In this document: positions 37,616-51,382 of the stretch, in pieces
How positions within the stretch are numbered: the stretch's first letter is position 1
Layout: every line of letters begins with the position of its first letter
Source of the DNA: Torreya grandis
Lineage: Eukaryota > Streptophyta > Pinopsida > Cupressales > Taxaceae
Assembly: GCA_037957365.1 (NCBI GenBank)
Contig: JARHVA010000001.1
Coordinates: 15,356,501 to 15,420,500, forward strand
Direction of reading: 5' to 3'
Length of the DNA stretch: 64,000 nt
Program-made: the position numbers and the translations under genes
Notes under the pieces: generated by a model
Database searches by the model: none
The model's input: only the letters and a program-made list of their open reading frames with translations
What the model was told of the DNA's origin: nothing

Positions 37616-39790
37616 GATTGAACTCACCTTTGTGTCTAACTTAAGATTGTCCCTTGGTCTATGAGATCTCCACTTCATTTCACCTACATATACCTAATCC
37701 TCTTGAGAAAAATTGATTACAACACATAAATGTGTGATTATTGTCATAGTTATAGCCTAATCCTAAGATTGGGCACCATGACACTACCTCAGGCATGGTT
37801 CTCATGGATACTTTTCATCTCTATTCAAATGGAATCCCATGGTAAATTTTCTCTCAAACCACTTTCCCTATCCTTCATTCACCTCTTGTGTTAAAGTCTT
37901 TCCTTTATAAGGCTAAACCTTTAAGCCTCATTAGACTTGTCCATGTCTAACATGCATTTAAAATATCACTTGCATCCATGTCTCTAACATTGTAGACTGT
38001 TCCATTGAAGGACAACTACCCAATAAGTAAAAGTTGCTTAAGATAGATTGCTCCCTTGAAGGATAGCTATAAAATAATTTGGTTTTAGACCACTCCATTG
38101 AAGTATGGCTAAGTTAACTTTATCAAAAGTAACCAATTAAAGCTTCCCACATCAATCAGCTTCAACAGCTTATCAAAATAACAAAAGCAACAAACAACCC
38201 TATGTCAAAATTAAAGTAAAAAATTTACAATCAGCTCTTATAAATGCCATTTTTAGACTTCCTGCATTAATCAATCTACATATCATATTAAGGCATGGAC
38301 TTATTTATTACAATTTTTTGGTCACCTCTAAGAGGGGTAAGATAACCCATACCAGGTTACGTTTTCCTTATTTAACCAAGCTAATGATTTACCTATTACC
38401 TCCTTTCCCTTCAATCCTTCTTTGAAATCAAGGGACTATGAGCTTACTAGATACAAAGTGATTAAGAAACCCTCTTTCTCAATCAAAGCATGCTCTTGCA
38501 AAGCATTCAATAGGTTTATGTTCACTAAGTCAATCCAACTATGGGTTTTCTTGTTATTTCATCCTTTCCAACTAAAAACATCATGACTTTGTCTTTCCCT
38601 ATATTCATTATTTCATATGGTCATATGTCTCACAATTATTATCTCATTAATTTGGATAACACTTCAGAAAATGATCCAGATAACACTTCAGGTGATGGTC
38701 TTACCCCAATTGGTGGCAAAACTTCTGGGAGCCATAACTTTTACACCATAGCTTCATTTGACTCCCTGTTTAAACCATTGAAAATCTAAGAATGAGTCGA
38801 ACACCATGAGATGGCACTGAGATATTTTTAGTGGGTTTTGATCCTCTAAAACCAAAAGTAAGTACCCCAAATTTCAATTTTAGTAGTACAATCTAAAAAT
38901 AGTAAGTTTTTAAAAATAGTAATTTCTCAAATTCTGTAATGTTGTAAATCGTGGAAGTCAAACCACTTCATCTCCCTCGATATTAGTGACCTTCCAGATC
39001 CTCATCCTACCTTCAAAGTATTTATAAAAATATATGTATCCCAAAAAGGCAATCAAACATCTCTTCTCAAAGATAGGCATATGTTGTATCTGTAATTTTG
39101 AGCAATAAAACATCTCTTCTTAGAGATAGCATTATTGTTTGTTTTTTCTTGAAATATTCTTCAACTAAGACTTTTGAGTTTTGGATCACTCATTCTCACA
39201 TTTAGCTTGTTATCTACACCTACTTTATGTGCCTCCATTATATTCCCATAACATTATGAACCTAACACACATCTTACCCATAAACAAAGCATCAGGAACA
39301 ATAAATTGCTATCAATCACAACATGCCATCATAACATTATAACATCATAAATATCATCATCATCAACTATCATCATAATATCATCATTAAAATCTATTTA
39401 TCAAATAACCATATTGTCATAATCATCTCATAAGCATCATCATCAAAACCTATCAATCAAATATTCACGCTCGCATGCCATCATGACATATAATAATAAA
39501 TATCTTAATCAAAACCATATCTTAAATACCATCCATCATATCCATCATCAACTACCTACATTAAAGAATCAACATTAACCATATATGTCATCTATGATCT
39601 ATAAAATCAATACATAACAACATAATCAAGAATATAACAACATACTCATCAATATAATGAAATTCATAATCACAAAAATAATCATCATATACATCAATGA
39701 GGCAATACATGTCATCATATATCACTCTCTCTCTCTCTCATATATATCTCATGACATCAACACGTAGGATGGTATCAAAATATAAATCAT
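37616..39790. other. Spacer after pol inside the Tat-type element
   Basis: No recognised domain. A CAT/ATC-rich low-complexity patch lies at 39290-39780, next to the end of the antisense ORF. A short open frame at 38541-38789 has no recognised similarity. Confidence 0.4.
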
Positions 39791-41590
39791 ATAAAACCTT
39801 CCCTCTGTCAAGCCCTTAGGGCACTGAAAACACTACCACCTGAACCATCAAGACCTGGACCTATACTACCATCTACTAGCAGCCCCCCTAACATCCCTTC
39901 TTGTCCCACTATTAAGGCCCATTGTCCTAGAGTAGCTATCAATGGACCACCTACTAAACTGACCCTATACTCACCATACTGCATCTCCAATGACAACTGC
40001 ACTAACACTATCACCTTGTAATATCTAAGCTCCTCAATGGTGGCTAAATATCATGTCTTTAAAACTTTGTCAGGTGGTCCTCCTATTGTTTCTATGGCCA
40101 CCCCTACTCTATATCTTGATGAGTCTCTCTCTTGAGTCACTAATCCTAGAGATATCCATGCCTAATCGTGCTCAGCTATCAAAGTCACAACCTATCCTTA
40201 TAAGGTGACAAATTGTGCTTGTAATGTGGCCACTTACCCCTGTAACCTTATAATTTGGGCCTGAGCTACTGCTAGCACCTATCCATCTATTCTACCACCC
40301 TATACAGGTGCCCCTACATGATCCACATCAATAGGCTTCTACTACCCATCACCCCATCCAAAATTAGCTATTACATAGCTGGCTTCGAACCACACTGCAT
40401 ATCCATTGACAATCCCTACATTAGTTATGGCTACCCTTATTGGAAGCTCCTCAAAATCCAAGATAACCTCCTGTAGTTATGGCTATAGGAGTAAGAACTC
40501 TGCATCCTCCCTTATATTATGGAAAACCAAGGGGATACCCTGCACTAATCCAAACTATCTCCGTACTTGATCAAATAAGATCAACTTTGTCTCCCCATCA
40601 TATCTCCCATATATCTACCACCAACTCTAGAGTAATAATGTGTCATACCTAGGCTTGAGCTAAATAGGCCAATCCACATATGGCCTCCATACAACATCAC
40701 CTATCACCAATCCCTTCAAAGCATCCTTAAACCAATCAATATCTCTAGCTCCTCTATTAGCACCTATCAATACATCAATATACTTCCATCACATGAAGCC
40801 CACTAGAAAGGCTACTTGAGTAAATCCCTACCATGGTACCCCCAATGGTCTCAACACCTGAATTTGCTCAAATACCCAATAGTGAAGCATGAAACTGACA
40901 CTAATCCCATATCATCAGTGTGCTCAAAAGGCTTAGAGCTCTATGTATATTTGGACTAATAACACTGGGACCCATACAAATATAGTCCTCCCAAGTAACA
41001 TCTCCACTAATACACCCAATAGTACATAAAAAAATCATCCATGGATGGAATCTATAAATACAAAACATGTCACTACCATCATCATCATCAACAACAACAA
41101 GCATCTATCCACTGGGGCCCTCTAGGACAATGGTCCAATACCAAATCCACATGCATGCCACTTGGCATGCACCCAATCCCCCATATATCAAATCCATATA
41201 ATAATCCATATCCTTGCTCTCTACATGATAGATTGGCTCCCCCTAAATGGCTAGTTGGGTGATCTTAGTCACATCCTCTAGAAGGATGGTCATCTCTCAA
41301 TTTGGCAACATGAAGGTGTTCATCATTGGGTCACATCTCTCAATAAGCATGATGATCATGGAAGCATCCCATGATAGGTGATGATAATGGATCATGGTCT
41401 CAAGGCCAACCATCTCCATGTGCCTCCACTCTTTTGTGGTCATTACATCTCAAACCTTAGCAAAGATCCTTGAGACTCAGTCCCTCATCTAGATTTGATC
41501 ATGGGCCTACACAATAATCACATTAGCAAGAAGGATTAGTTTTTCTAAATCACACTCAATCTTAACCTATACCTACCCTTTTTAACCTAC
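39791..41590 (-). pseudogene. Antisense ORF with plant mobile domain (PMD)-like sequence
   Basis: Read on the minus strand from about 41450, the sequence gives SWDASMIIMLIERCDPMMNTFMLP, then EMTILLEDVTKITQLAI-GEP. This is the PMD opening (ALVERW.PETHTFHLP.GEMT.TL.DV..LLGLPI.G). Further on come HYWVFEQIQVLRPLG (40880-40835), IDWFKDAL...VVWRPYVDWP, then TKLILFDQVRR-FGLVQGIPLVFHN (near 40540-40500). These fit the PMD C-terminal blocks (W...PY, LI.F..VE..DR.LRQFG..Q.IP). A Q/L-rich helix-prone tail follows, read to about 39800. Premature stops are mainly TAG, for example where LRQFG is expected. It lies opposite to pol, between integrase and the 3' LTR of the Tat element. Its role is unknown; PMD proteins occur both as host genes and within plant transposons. 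Confidence 0.75.
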
Positions 41591-43407
41591 TCACTCAATA
41601 CAAACCTCTACCTTTATCTGCATGAATCTTAATACCTAAGTCCTTCTATCACTATCTACCTCTACCATAACACATTATTTTTCAACACCTGACAGGTATT
41701 TTTACCTCTCTCTACCCACCATCCCTTTTAAACATCTCATCCTATCAAAACTAAGTTTGCTCTTTTCCCTCACTAGACTAATCTCTTCTAAACACTTTAA
41801 CAACTTTCAAAAACTTTCACCTACCATTTTAAAAACCTTTACCATTACATTAACACATTTTACTATTTCACATTCAAACTTTAAAAAAAATTCAAAGCAC
41901 CATCATTTGTTTTTTAAACACTTACCCCTTAAACACTTCAATCATCAATGGTTCCCTGAACTATCAATGGTCCCTAAGGACCATTTTACCCTTAGGATTG
42001 ATCAATGGTAGTTGGCTTGAACCATCGATGGTCACTATGTGTGACCACCAATGGTGAAACCCTACCACCTTCTTCCACCCTAACACCACTAAACTCAACC
42101 CAAAGTAAAATTAAACAAACTCATACTCTTCTACAGTCTATCTCAACTACAACACACCCTTGCCCTCCAATTATACTCCACTAATTTGGCCAATTTTATC
42201 CACACCCAAATACTAGGGCTTCATGGCCCAAGTACATTTTCACATACCCTACCCCACTATCCTAAACCTACTCAATATAACACTACATCCACAACTTCAC
42301 CTATACTATCAATTTTAAAATAACCCCTACCTCATTCTATGATCACTGCCATGGTTGAAGTCCTCATGTCATCACTCAACCATGCCCTCATCCACCCTCC
42401 ACCTAGTTAATGCTCAAATCACCCAAACTAAATGTAATCACCCACTCACAATTCTCCACCTCATAACAATCCATGCCAAGTTACCAACATACAAAATGCT
42501 CTAAGCACTAACAAACAAAAGTCAAATGGTAAAAAAGACTTACCACTTTCCTTTTTACATTTCAAATTTTTTATGTTTTTCCCTAACCATATACAGTTAG
42601 GGATAACCATCGATGGTCGATCCTAGGGGAAACCTTAACTATCATCGATCAGGTCCCTTAGTCTTTTTTGCCAATTTTCTCACCATGACCCCCACTTACA
42701 ATCTGACCTTTTTGGAAGAACTACATTTGGCCTAAAGTTCTTTTGGGGTTCTGTGTCCCTAGAACTATTTAGGCAACATCCACTTGCCTAGTGCATACAG
42801 AGTTAGCTCAACCATCCCTTACCTAACCATACCCAACAAATCATTACACTGTGTCCACCTCAACATTATTCATTTTTTACCCAGACCATTAGCATCTTTT
42901 ATGATGACTTTTCATGGTCATTTTAACCACACTGACCAACCTTACTATGTTAAACTTTTCACCACCTCATGCAAGACCCAACCTATTGTGTTATTTTATG
43001 AGAACACTTCCTACCCTAGATATTTGCAACCAACACTGACCCTATCTAGATGGCTTGATAGGCCTGACTTGATCAGCTATGACCAATGTTATGGAGCAGT
43101 TATCCCAATCACACATCCCTCTAGCATCAACCTTATTTTTTTACCAACATTGGTAACTTTAGTCTTTGTGTGATCTTGACTATTGATCTTAGTTGTATTT
43201 TGTGCACATGTTTACATGTCAAATTCCCAACCATTTTATGTCACCCCACTCATGACTACCCATTTACATTTTTCAAACCCTGACATGATTTCACTTTCAC
43301 CTCATCAACTCTTGATTTAAGGGGGGAATACTTCATCTCACACTCAGGGCAATTAGACCTTGACCAGTCATCTATTTTTATTCTACAACTTATTAGATCA
43401 AATCCAC
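41591..43407. other. 3' non-coding part of the Tat-type element
   Basis: No recognised domain. It contains the near-palindrome arrays listed separately. An open frame at 42784-43173 (129 codons, + strand) has no recognised family. A candidate polypurine tract AAGGGGGGAA lies near 43319-43330, about 80 bp before the start of clear LTR homology. Confidence 0.4.
41941..42055. repeat. Array of ACCATCGATGGT-like near-palindromes
   Basis: Copies start at 41941 (ATCATCAATGGT), 41960 (ACTATCAATGGT), 41998 (TTGATCAATGGT), 42021 (ACCATCGATGGT, perfect palindrome) and 42044 (ACCACCAATGGT). Another perfect copy is at 42606-42617. Starts are about 19-38 bp apart. Related copies occur in both LTRs of the element. 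Confidence 0.7.
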
Positions 43408-44797
43408 ACTAGACACTCAAAAACTTCGTATGATAGCTTGTGATGTCAAATTACCTCTTTAACCCTCACCCAACCTCATGGCTAATGGACCACTTAGTCA
43501 ATTAGACTCACTAACTTGACCCCTAACCTAAAATGCTTAACTAAACCATTCAATTCAACTTGATTTAACCTATTTTCCTCTAACCCCTTGATCACTGATG
43601 GTCAGCCTAAGTATTGACGGTTAGCTTAACCGTTGATGGTTATGCCCCCAAACTTGTTTAAAAGCACCAAAACATTGACAGCGTTATGTGAGATAAGCAT
43701 TTCCTTCAACAAAAATTTGCTTTTAAAAATTGACTTAAAATGTCATGAAATGGTAGATTTTTCCCCTTATAAAATTAGAAACTTCATCCATCCCAATTAG
43801 TAGCTTCATCCCACAAAAGGAGAAGAGGAGGAAGTGAAATGGATCGACAATCCACAATCTAGAATCTAGAATCTTGCATACAAGTATTCAGTGTCCTTTT
43901 AGTGAGCAAACATTATCATTGGAGACCCAAAGATCTGTTGGAATGACATTTGAAAGCTAAGGTACTGTTACTCTATCTAAATCACTTCAACATTCCATTA
44001 TCAAGTTTCAAGCATCTTTTACTTATTTGGTTGATTCATATCCTTTCTAATTTCTCAACCTTATCCGTATCTTATTCTCCATCCATCAATCCTATAACAG
44101 ACCCTTGTTTGTCCAAAAATCCAATTTGCACTTTCTATTTTGATCATTTCCATACTTGCACAGGTAACCACTAATGATTACACCTATCGATAGTTTACCC
44201 CAATTGTCACCAGTCATCCAACCACCAATGGTTAAAACCAACCATAGCCAGTTCACCTGACCGCCATTGGTTACTATGGCATAAAAGTTCAGCAAGCCCT
44301 TTTGAGCCTCTTACACCTAGTCAAACCTAATTTTCTTTGTTTTTGCCTAATCACAGTATCTTTTCTAATTTTCTGGACCAGATCCTGACTACTTTAACAT
44401 AAGTATTGACCTATTTTTTGATATTTTAGTTCTTTTCTTTGAACATGCATTTACTTTCTCTTTATGGCATGCATTTACTTTCATATCATTGAATGCAAGT
44501 ATCCTTTCATTTTTTTAATATTAACTTAACTGTTATAATAGTAAATTGATAGCCTCTTAGCAAGCAATACGCTTCTTGGATCTAGCTCACGCTAGGTAGT
44601 CCACTCAACCATATATCTAACAATCCCCCTTTCTAGTGTCTTTCTCATCTACAAGTTATTCCTTTCAAGCCAAAGAGGAGTTCTCATCATTCTCTGAATT
44701 CACGTGTGTACTTTACCAAGTCTTCTTCTACACACCCTATTACTAGTTTCATTACTTTACTTATAAAACAAAGAAATGAGTGAAATTAACTGAAATA
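43408..44797 (+). repeat. 3' LTR of the Tat-type element
   Basis: Partner of 26957-28333 with roughly 15% difference and several small gaps. It keeps degenerate copies of the ACCATCGATGGT motif at about 43590-43640 and 44165-44270. The left edge is uncertain because clear similarity begins at TAGACACTC, about 80 bp after the purine tract. Confidence 0.85.
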
Positions 44798-47261
44798 ATA
44801 CGATTAAATAGTTCCTTGACTTGTACTAAGAGACAACTATGATTGGAGTTTGATTAGAAAACCCTTATTCTATATATTCCAATTTAAATGAGAGCTTAAA
44901 GATTAAATGTTTGTACAATACTTTTTAAAATAGTAGTAGTGTTTGTGTTTGTATGATTTAAATGCTTAGCATTTTGTATTGGGTATTGTATTGTTATTGT
45001 AATAAAATTGTAATTATCTACATTAGTTGATTATGAGCTCGAGTACCAACCAGATAATTCTTGTCTTGAGAAGATCAACTCTTCTTATTGCTTAGTATGT
45101 AATTTATCATAATGTGTTATATTTTGTTGCTTAAATATTTACGTAATTTATTCATTAATTGGAAAAATGAAATATTTAGTAGAGAAAAATCTCTTTCTCA
45201 GCTTTTTAGCGGATCCCTTGTTACTTATGTCATAATGTAGGAAAAAGAAAAATAGTTCAATTTTCACAAAGATATTAAATATGGTTGTTATTATAAATGT
45301 TTGTAAATAAAGTTATTGTTTGATATTATTTTATCCCAAAATTGTGAGAAAGTTATTGTAATTCAAATTATAGAGGATATAAGCTTTGAATAGCTATAAC
45401 AAATTGTAATATTGTAGCAAATTGCGCTCGTGTTGACCTTATTGGTTAGAGAATTAGTATAATCTTGTAATACTCTCATTTTGAGTTGTTATAAAAATAA
45501 AGCTTCTCGTGTTTCAAAAAATGAATTTTTTAATTATTGTAAACTTGATTTAGTATTGAATATTCCTTAAAACCCTTGTAAATTTTGGTACACTATAAGA
45601 AATCTTGTTTAATATTTAATCTAATTCATTGGTTTTTAGAGTCCCATAACTGTAAGTCTAATATGGATGATTAGTAAACCATAAAATTAAATCTTAAAGT
45701 ATTAAAATTGAATTGATATACTCATGATTTTATAACAAATTTTTATTTGTAAAACATGCTTTTGTAACTAGAAAAACTATAGGCTTATACATCTAGATTT
45801 AATATACACCCAGAATAAGTAATGTACTAGTAATGACGTAAAATGTTATACACAGATTTACCTTGAGCACTAAACTATGAATTGACTTTATTGATATTGG
45901 AAACATAACAATTAAAACAAGATAATTAAATTGAGAATCAACTTAGGTCAACTAATAACTAACTCAGATAAACAACTGTTCTAATCATTTTACATAAACA
46001 AAAATTGGAAGCCTCTATCTCTATCCTAATATAATATGATTCATCGACTTGTATCGATCTACCTCATCTAGTTGTTCTTTGATAAAACCATATTTGAGAC
46101 AACTATCAAAGTTAATCACTTTTCGATATATTTTAATTTCTAAAATTTCTTTAGAATCACCCTACCAAAAAGAAGTTAGAGTGATAGCATCTCAGATTTG
46201 GGGGTTGATAGTGTTTTCTATTATGTTTAAATTAACACAGGTAATTTGAAATAACCAAAACATGATCATTTACTATTTTTAATAACCCTTTCCTAAATTA
46301 AATTTATACATAAATTTTTTGTTGTTTTGATTTCCTTGTTCTCAAAATTGATATAGAAATGGGTTCCAATTAATAGAAAAACGTGAGATTTTTTGAAAAT
46401 AAAAATTTAAGGCTCTAGAATTATATCACAAAAATTACGATATACAACCATAAATTTTATAACTCATTCTGATACCTTCTGGTGGATCCAACTCCGGAGG
46501 TATTTGATGATTTTTAGTCGTTGATTTCTTTTACAACTTGTGAAGTTGTTTCAAATTTGAGTTATCTTAAATATATATAATAATATTTAATTAAAATTGG
46601 TGGTTGGTAGTGAATTTTTTACCTTTAAATTAATATATAAACTTTTATTTAATAATTTTGGATATTTTTACTATTTTTAGTGAATCAATTTCGAACCCAA
46701 TTTATTCAAGAAATTGCTTAGTAGTACTATTTTTTGTATTAAACCCATTTGGAATTTCGAGTTATATATATCATTTAAATTGATGGAGATTATTTTTGTA
46801 GGTTTTTAGTGACAAATTTTAGCTAATAAAATATAGAATAACTTCTATAAATACTTTTCATCTCATGGGGGTAATTTATCCATCGCTATTTGATAAATGA
46901 TTAACAAAATTGTAAGTTGATTATGAGGTGAACTAGTCACGTCTAGATGCACCGTGTTTGGGTAATTCCACTTAAACATGAATGGTTAATCTTAAATAGT
47001 GTGCTCATAGATAATACGATGATTGTATTTAAAGTTAGACTAATTAGGAGTTTAGTTTCTTATATAGTTTTATCATACTTACAAGTTATAGTTGCAGAAA
47101 GCAAGGTGTCAATAAACCGTTAAGGGATCACATTCCATACCATCTGAAAGGATCTTTAATTTTTATTTTATTAGTCCAAACTATACTTGATATCCCTTAA
47201 GTATCGATTTAAATGTAGTCTTTTACACTAAATTTGGTGTAGTCGACACAACTTATTCACA
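44798..47261. other. Unassigned AT-rich stretch
   Basis: No coding region, repeat structure or RNA gene recognised. Confidence 0.4.
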
Positions 47262-47525
47262 TCTGGCTTGTTGAACACCTTTATGCTTTTTGTTTTATGA
47301 AATAAATGGTAAGTGTATACATTGCATATAACATACCTTGAGTGTGCTTGTATACCTTTAAGTTTGATTTTTCTTATGGATGAGGGATTATAATACATGT
47401 GTAGTTAATATGCACATTACTATGATTATGTTAATGGTTGAAGTGTTATTTGCATAGAGTTATTGTTGCACAAGAGAAGTGGAAAAAAAATTAATAGTGT
47501 TTTTATGGGTTTGATTTGAGTGAGA
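47262..47525 (+). repeat. Dispersed LTR-like repeat, partner of 20885-21142
   Basis: Same orientation and about 85% identity with 20885-21142. The pair brackets the 17.8-kb Tat element. It may mark the two LTRs of an older outer element into which the Tat element inserted, or simply two members of one family. Confidence 0.55.
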
Positions 47526-47639
47526 TTTGGGCATTAAACAATGGATGGCCATATGATTCAAGAGATTGATAAGCATTATAAGTATTGTTGAATTATCCTT
47601 GTTAGTATCATGATTAGGAAATGTTCACTGCAAATCTTC

Positions 47640-48560
47640 AATTAAGTCTTTTGATTATGTTGAGGCTTAGTTTCTTCTATGGGAGTGCCTAGCTCAATAA
47701 CATTATTGTCAATAAGATCCTGAATAAGGTGGTTGAGCTTGAAATATCTGTTAGTAGAATGACCATTACATCTAAGGTAATAAAAATATGCATTATTATC
47801 AAAATATTTACCTTGAGGTTTGTACATGTCAATTTAAAATGGTGGTGGAAAAGTAATGAGATTGCATTCAAGTAAATTTTGTAACAATCTATGAGGTGGT
47901 TGTGGTAATCTATAAAATTATCTTCTTGGTTAATCTAATAAAATAATATTTTTATAAGATTGATAAATAACATTAACTATGATATTTGCATTTGCTTTTG
48001 TATATGTTGGCTTAGATTTGTAAGATGGTTTACTTTGAAGCTTCATTGCGAAATTTGTAGTAGATGTAGGTGAATAATTGAGCTTGTTTAAAGCAATAAG
48101 TTTGACTTATGTTTATTTTATTGTATGACAAATATTTTTAAATGATATACATCTCTTGAAAATAATTGAATCATGCAAATGTGCAAGTAAACTTTATTTT
48201 AAAATATCTTGTAATTCATTATCTATCAAGGTATTAGTCAATTTGAAAATATTGATTTTATAATGAAGTATATAACACTGATACGATTATTATTTCCTTT
48301 TTTAAGCTTAGTAATTTATGCATAATAAAGCTTTTCATAGATGTTAATAGAAAAAATCTTATTAAATAGTTTACAGGTGGATTAAATTATTTGACTGATT
48401 GAATTGGTAGATCACAAAACTAATGCAAGACATAATATTTTAAGATTATTATAAAAAACTTGGTTAATAATTTTTAATTAAAGGCATAATTGAAACATGT
48501 TGTGTGGAAAGATCTAAGATTTATGGGTCTCCTTTACCCTCATATAATGGAAGCTTAAGA
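47640..48560 (-). pseudogene. Ty3-type gag remnant, minus strand
   Basis: Minus strand, reading downwards. Near 48560-48520 there is LPLYEGKGDP, the start of a capsid domain, then a broken segment (SFHTTCFNYA). The C-terminal end is better kept: LITFPPPF near 47870-47840, then YFYYLRCNGHSTNRYFKLNHLIQDLIDNNVIEL (47810-47690). This fits the usual Tat gag ending (C.YH....GH.T..C..LK..IQDLID.G.I), with cysteines lost. Many stops. No pol follows at lower coordinates. Confidence 0.65.
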
Positions 48561-51382
48561 GATAAAAATCATGTAGGTAAAAAGTTTGATGTAATATCAG
48601 GTGCTAATGAGTTATGAAGTAAATCTTTGAAATCCAATGATTGTATAGCTTTTGGTATACCTTGCTCTAATTGTAGCACCTTAACAAGAAAAAGTGCAAT
48701 AGTTTTCTCAAGGGATTGTGCATTAGGAAAGGTACATGATAGAGTCTGTGTAGTTATCAATAGTTATAAATGAGTCACTTGGTTAGGCATATACATATAA
48801 ATATTTTGGAATCCTTTTGTCTCCCCCAAGCCTAAAGGTGTAGATGTAATAACAAGATCAACAATATTAGTAGCAAAACTTGTAGTAGGATTAACAAGAG
48901 GCTGTTTAAAAGAGTCATATGGTTCATCATATGTACTAATTTGATCATATTTTGTTTGTTATTATAGAGCTTCTACAAATAATAAAGAATCAATGTCATC
49001 ATAATGAGTGTCAAGGTATTCACCAAATTATTTTTCATCCATAAGGTCAAAACTATTACTAGTAGATGCATGAGTCTTGTCACTTTAGGTGGCCATAATA
49101 GTTCCATCAAGGGGGTGTAAAGTAAGCAATACAACATTTTAAATATATGAATGTTCTTGCTCCCATGTTATAATTAATTTAATAAAAACTTTACAGTGAT
49201 TAACTTTGTATAGAAAGTTGAAAAATTATCATGCCATAGTCAACAAAAATATCTATATCATCCATGGCAAGGATATTGCAAACAATAACTATAAAATAGA
49301 AATGTTGAAAACAAAAGAGATTTTTTTTGTGTATGGATATTAGTAAATTCTTATGAAATACAAGGTTAAAATAATATACTTTCAATATCTGATATCATCC
49401 AAGGTCAAAATAAAATGCTTTTGATGTCAACTATTATGTTTAGGTCGAAATCAAGTTCTTTTAATGCAAGATTTAGATACAAGGTTGAAAGGAAATTATT
49501 TTACTATCAAATATTCAAAAATTTATCTAAACCCAATGATAATTTTTTTTCAAATAATTAAAGTGGATGAATAACTTGGTTACATCAATATGTTATACCA
49601 AAATTTAGATTAAATAGTGAATGAAATCTAATTAAGATAAATTGAATAAAATAAATCATAATGCTAGAAATTTACTTTTGATACACAAAATTAAATTAAA
49701 TAACTAAAATGGCAAGGCACACATGATTACAAGAAGACTAAATATGAAAACACAGGAAAAAATTAGTTGTTTCTATTTGATTGATGAATGTGCTAACTGA
49801 CAGAGAACATAAATAACAAAACATGAACTCTATCTAAAAGTGCCCAAAATATGAATATGAAGTTATAGAAGGACATGATCGACCCCTACTAATATTCTAC
49901 TTTATCAATCCTATATTTTATTAAAAATAGAAAATTAGGTCATGATCTCTTATGACAATTAAATTTGGGTATGTATGCACAAATTTAACTTTCTAGAATG
50001 TGTAAAAGAGCTAAGAATAATTTTTTTAAGGTTTAAAGCCTTATAGGGATATAAATGATTGAAAACTTACAAATAAAAAAAATTGGAGTGTAATTATGTG
50101 GAATTGATCCTAATATCACCCATAATTATTGAATGGTGTCTATGTATCTAATACTCCAAGGAGGGAATTAAGCTTGCATATTTATCCCACTTAGAGTGAT
50201 TTATGCAATTGGAATCCTTTAACCATATGAATGATTTAAAACTAGATTGAATACTTGATCATACTTTGCTAAGGGATGGATAAAACAAGCTTATGACTTG
50301 GCCAAAGACTGATTGGAATGCTTAGAATCAGAATTGGGGAGAATAAGGATTTTTTTCTCAATGTGTAAAAATGTAAATATGTATCTGTATTAAAATTTAT
50401 AAATGAAAGAGTAAGTAACTTGGGTGTGCCTTTATATCAATCCAAAAGGGGAAACCACTTGCTATGTAGCCTAAAAATATAGAAGACAAGATAAGGTAAT
50501 GTTTAATTTCAAAATTTGACCATTAGAAATATTAAGACAAAAATGTCTCATACAAATAAGAATGCCTCTCACAATTGTGTTTTTGGATGTTGTTGTCCTT
50601 TAGGTAGTCATATGAAACTTTAAATCTAGGTTTTGGCATACAGATGCTTAAGGGCATTGTTAACAATTAGAATACTTCTATAGATGGAAAATAATAGTTT
50701 GAAATAAAAATAAGGTGTTTAGGATAGGGTGAGGTGGAAAAATAAGTCCATATTAAGTTCACATGTCAATTAGAATATAAAAATCCCAAAACTGATTTAA
50801 TCAAGTATTCATGCCAAAATATAGGTTACTACAGAACCATTGTAAAATAGGTTCATCATACGTGGATGCCTGTAGAATTATTAAGATATTTGAGTTCTTA
50901 CAAACTCCTCTAAAACACGTGAATATTGATTTGATGATCTAGAGATAATCTGATCATGATTTTAAATAGGTTAGACATATATTAGGGAATACTTGTATGT
51001 CAATGATAGTAAATTGGGAAGGTCAGGCCCATATAATGCAAGTGAATAAGAGACAAAGGTGTGTAAGAGGAATATGTGTACACACAAATAATGTAAGGTG
51101 AAGGTGGGTCAAGAATGACAATTTCAAGTGTCTAATACTAGATTTTAGGATCTACAAACACTCTTTTTTTATTATAATATTAAAATTAAATAGTGTTAGA
51201 GTAAAAGGATAAAGAGATTTACACACACTTTAGAAGAATTCTTCAAGTGTGCAGATTGCCCTATGAAAATTTGCAATGAAACATGCATCAATCAAACTGT
51301 ATTTCTTTCTAAAGCATTAGAGATTATGATTATTTATGAATCATTAGATATTGGGGGTGATAATGCCCCAATAGAGAAATAT
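48561..51382. other. Mostly unassigned, AT-rich
   Basis: The part from 48569 to 48760 on the minus strand is open and runs into the capsid motif, so it is probably the N-terminal part of the adjacent gag. The rest has no recognised feature, except weak similarity of about 50100-50400 to 62160-62460. Confidence 0.35.

Larger units (their letters stand above)
26957..44797 (+). mobile_element. Tat/Ogre-type Ty3 LTR retrotransposon, about 17.8 kb
   Basis: A large element with LTRs at 26957-28333 and 43408-44797. The order is primer-binding region, leader, gag, protease, RT, RNase H, second RNase H, integrase, then about 5.8 kb of extra sequence with a PMD-like ORF on the minus strand, then the 3' LTR. 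The two RNase H domains and the protease motif IDGG...CIPSTLH are hallmarks of the plant Tat lineage (Ogre group), as is the great length. The LTRs differ by roughly 15% by eye, so the insertion is old. All ORFs are broken. No clear 5-bp target duplication is seen, partly because the left LTR edge is uncertain. Confidence 0.88.

Noticed and set aside
41935..42620. CRISPR-like array of short palindromic repeats
   Set aside because: Repeats are only 12 bp, degenerate and irregularly spaced within a plant retrotransposon; there are no cas genes and the context is eukaryotic.
42784..43173. 129-codon open frame as a separate gene
   Set aside because: It lies within the Tat element interior, no family is recognised, and no promoter or splice structure supports it; listed only as part of the spacer.
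26957..44802. Five-base target duplication of the Tat element
   Set aside because: Flanks read GTACT and ATACG under my best boundaries; they do not match and the left LTR edge is uncertain.
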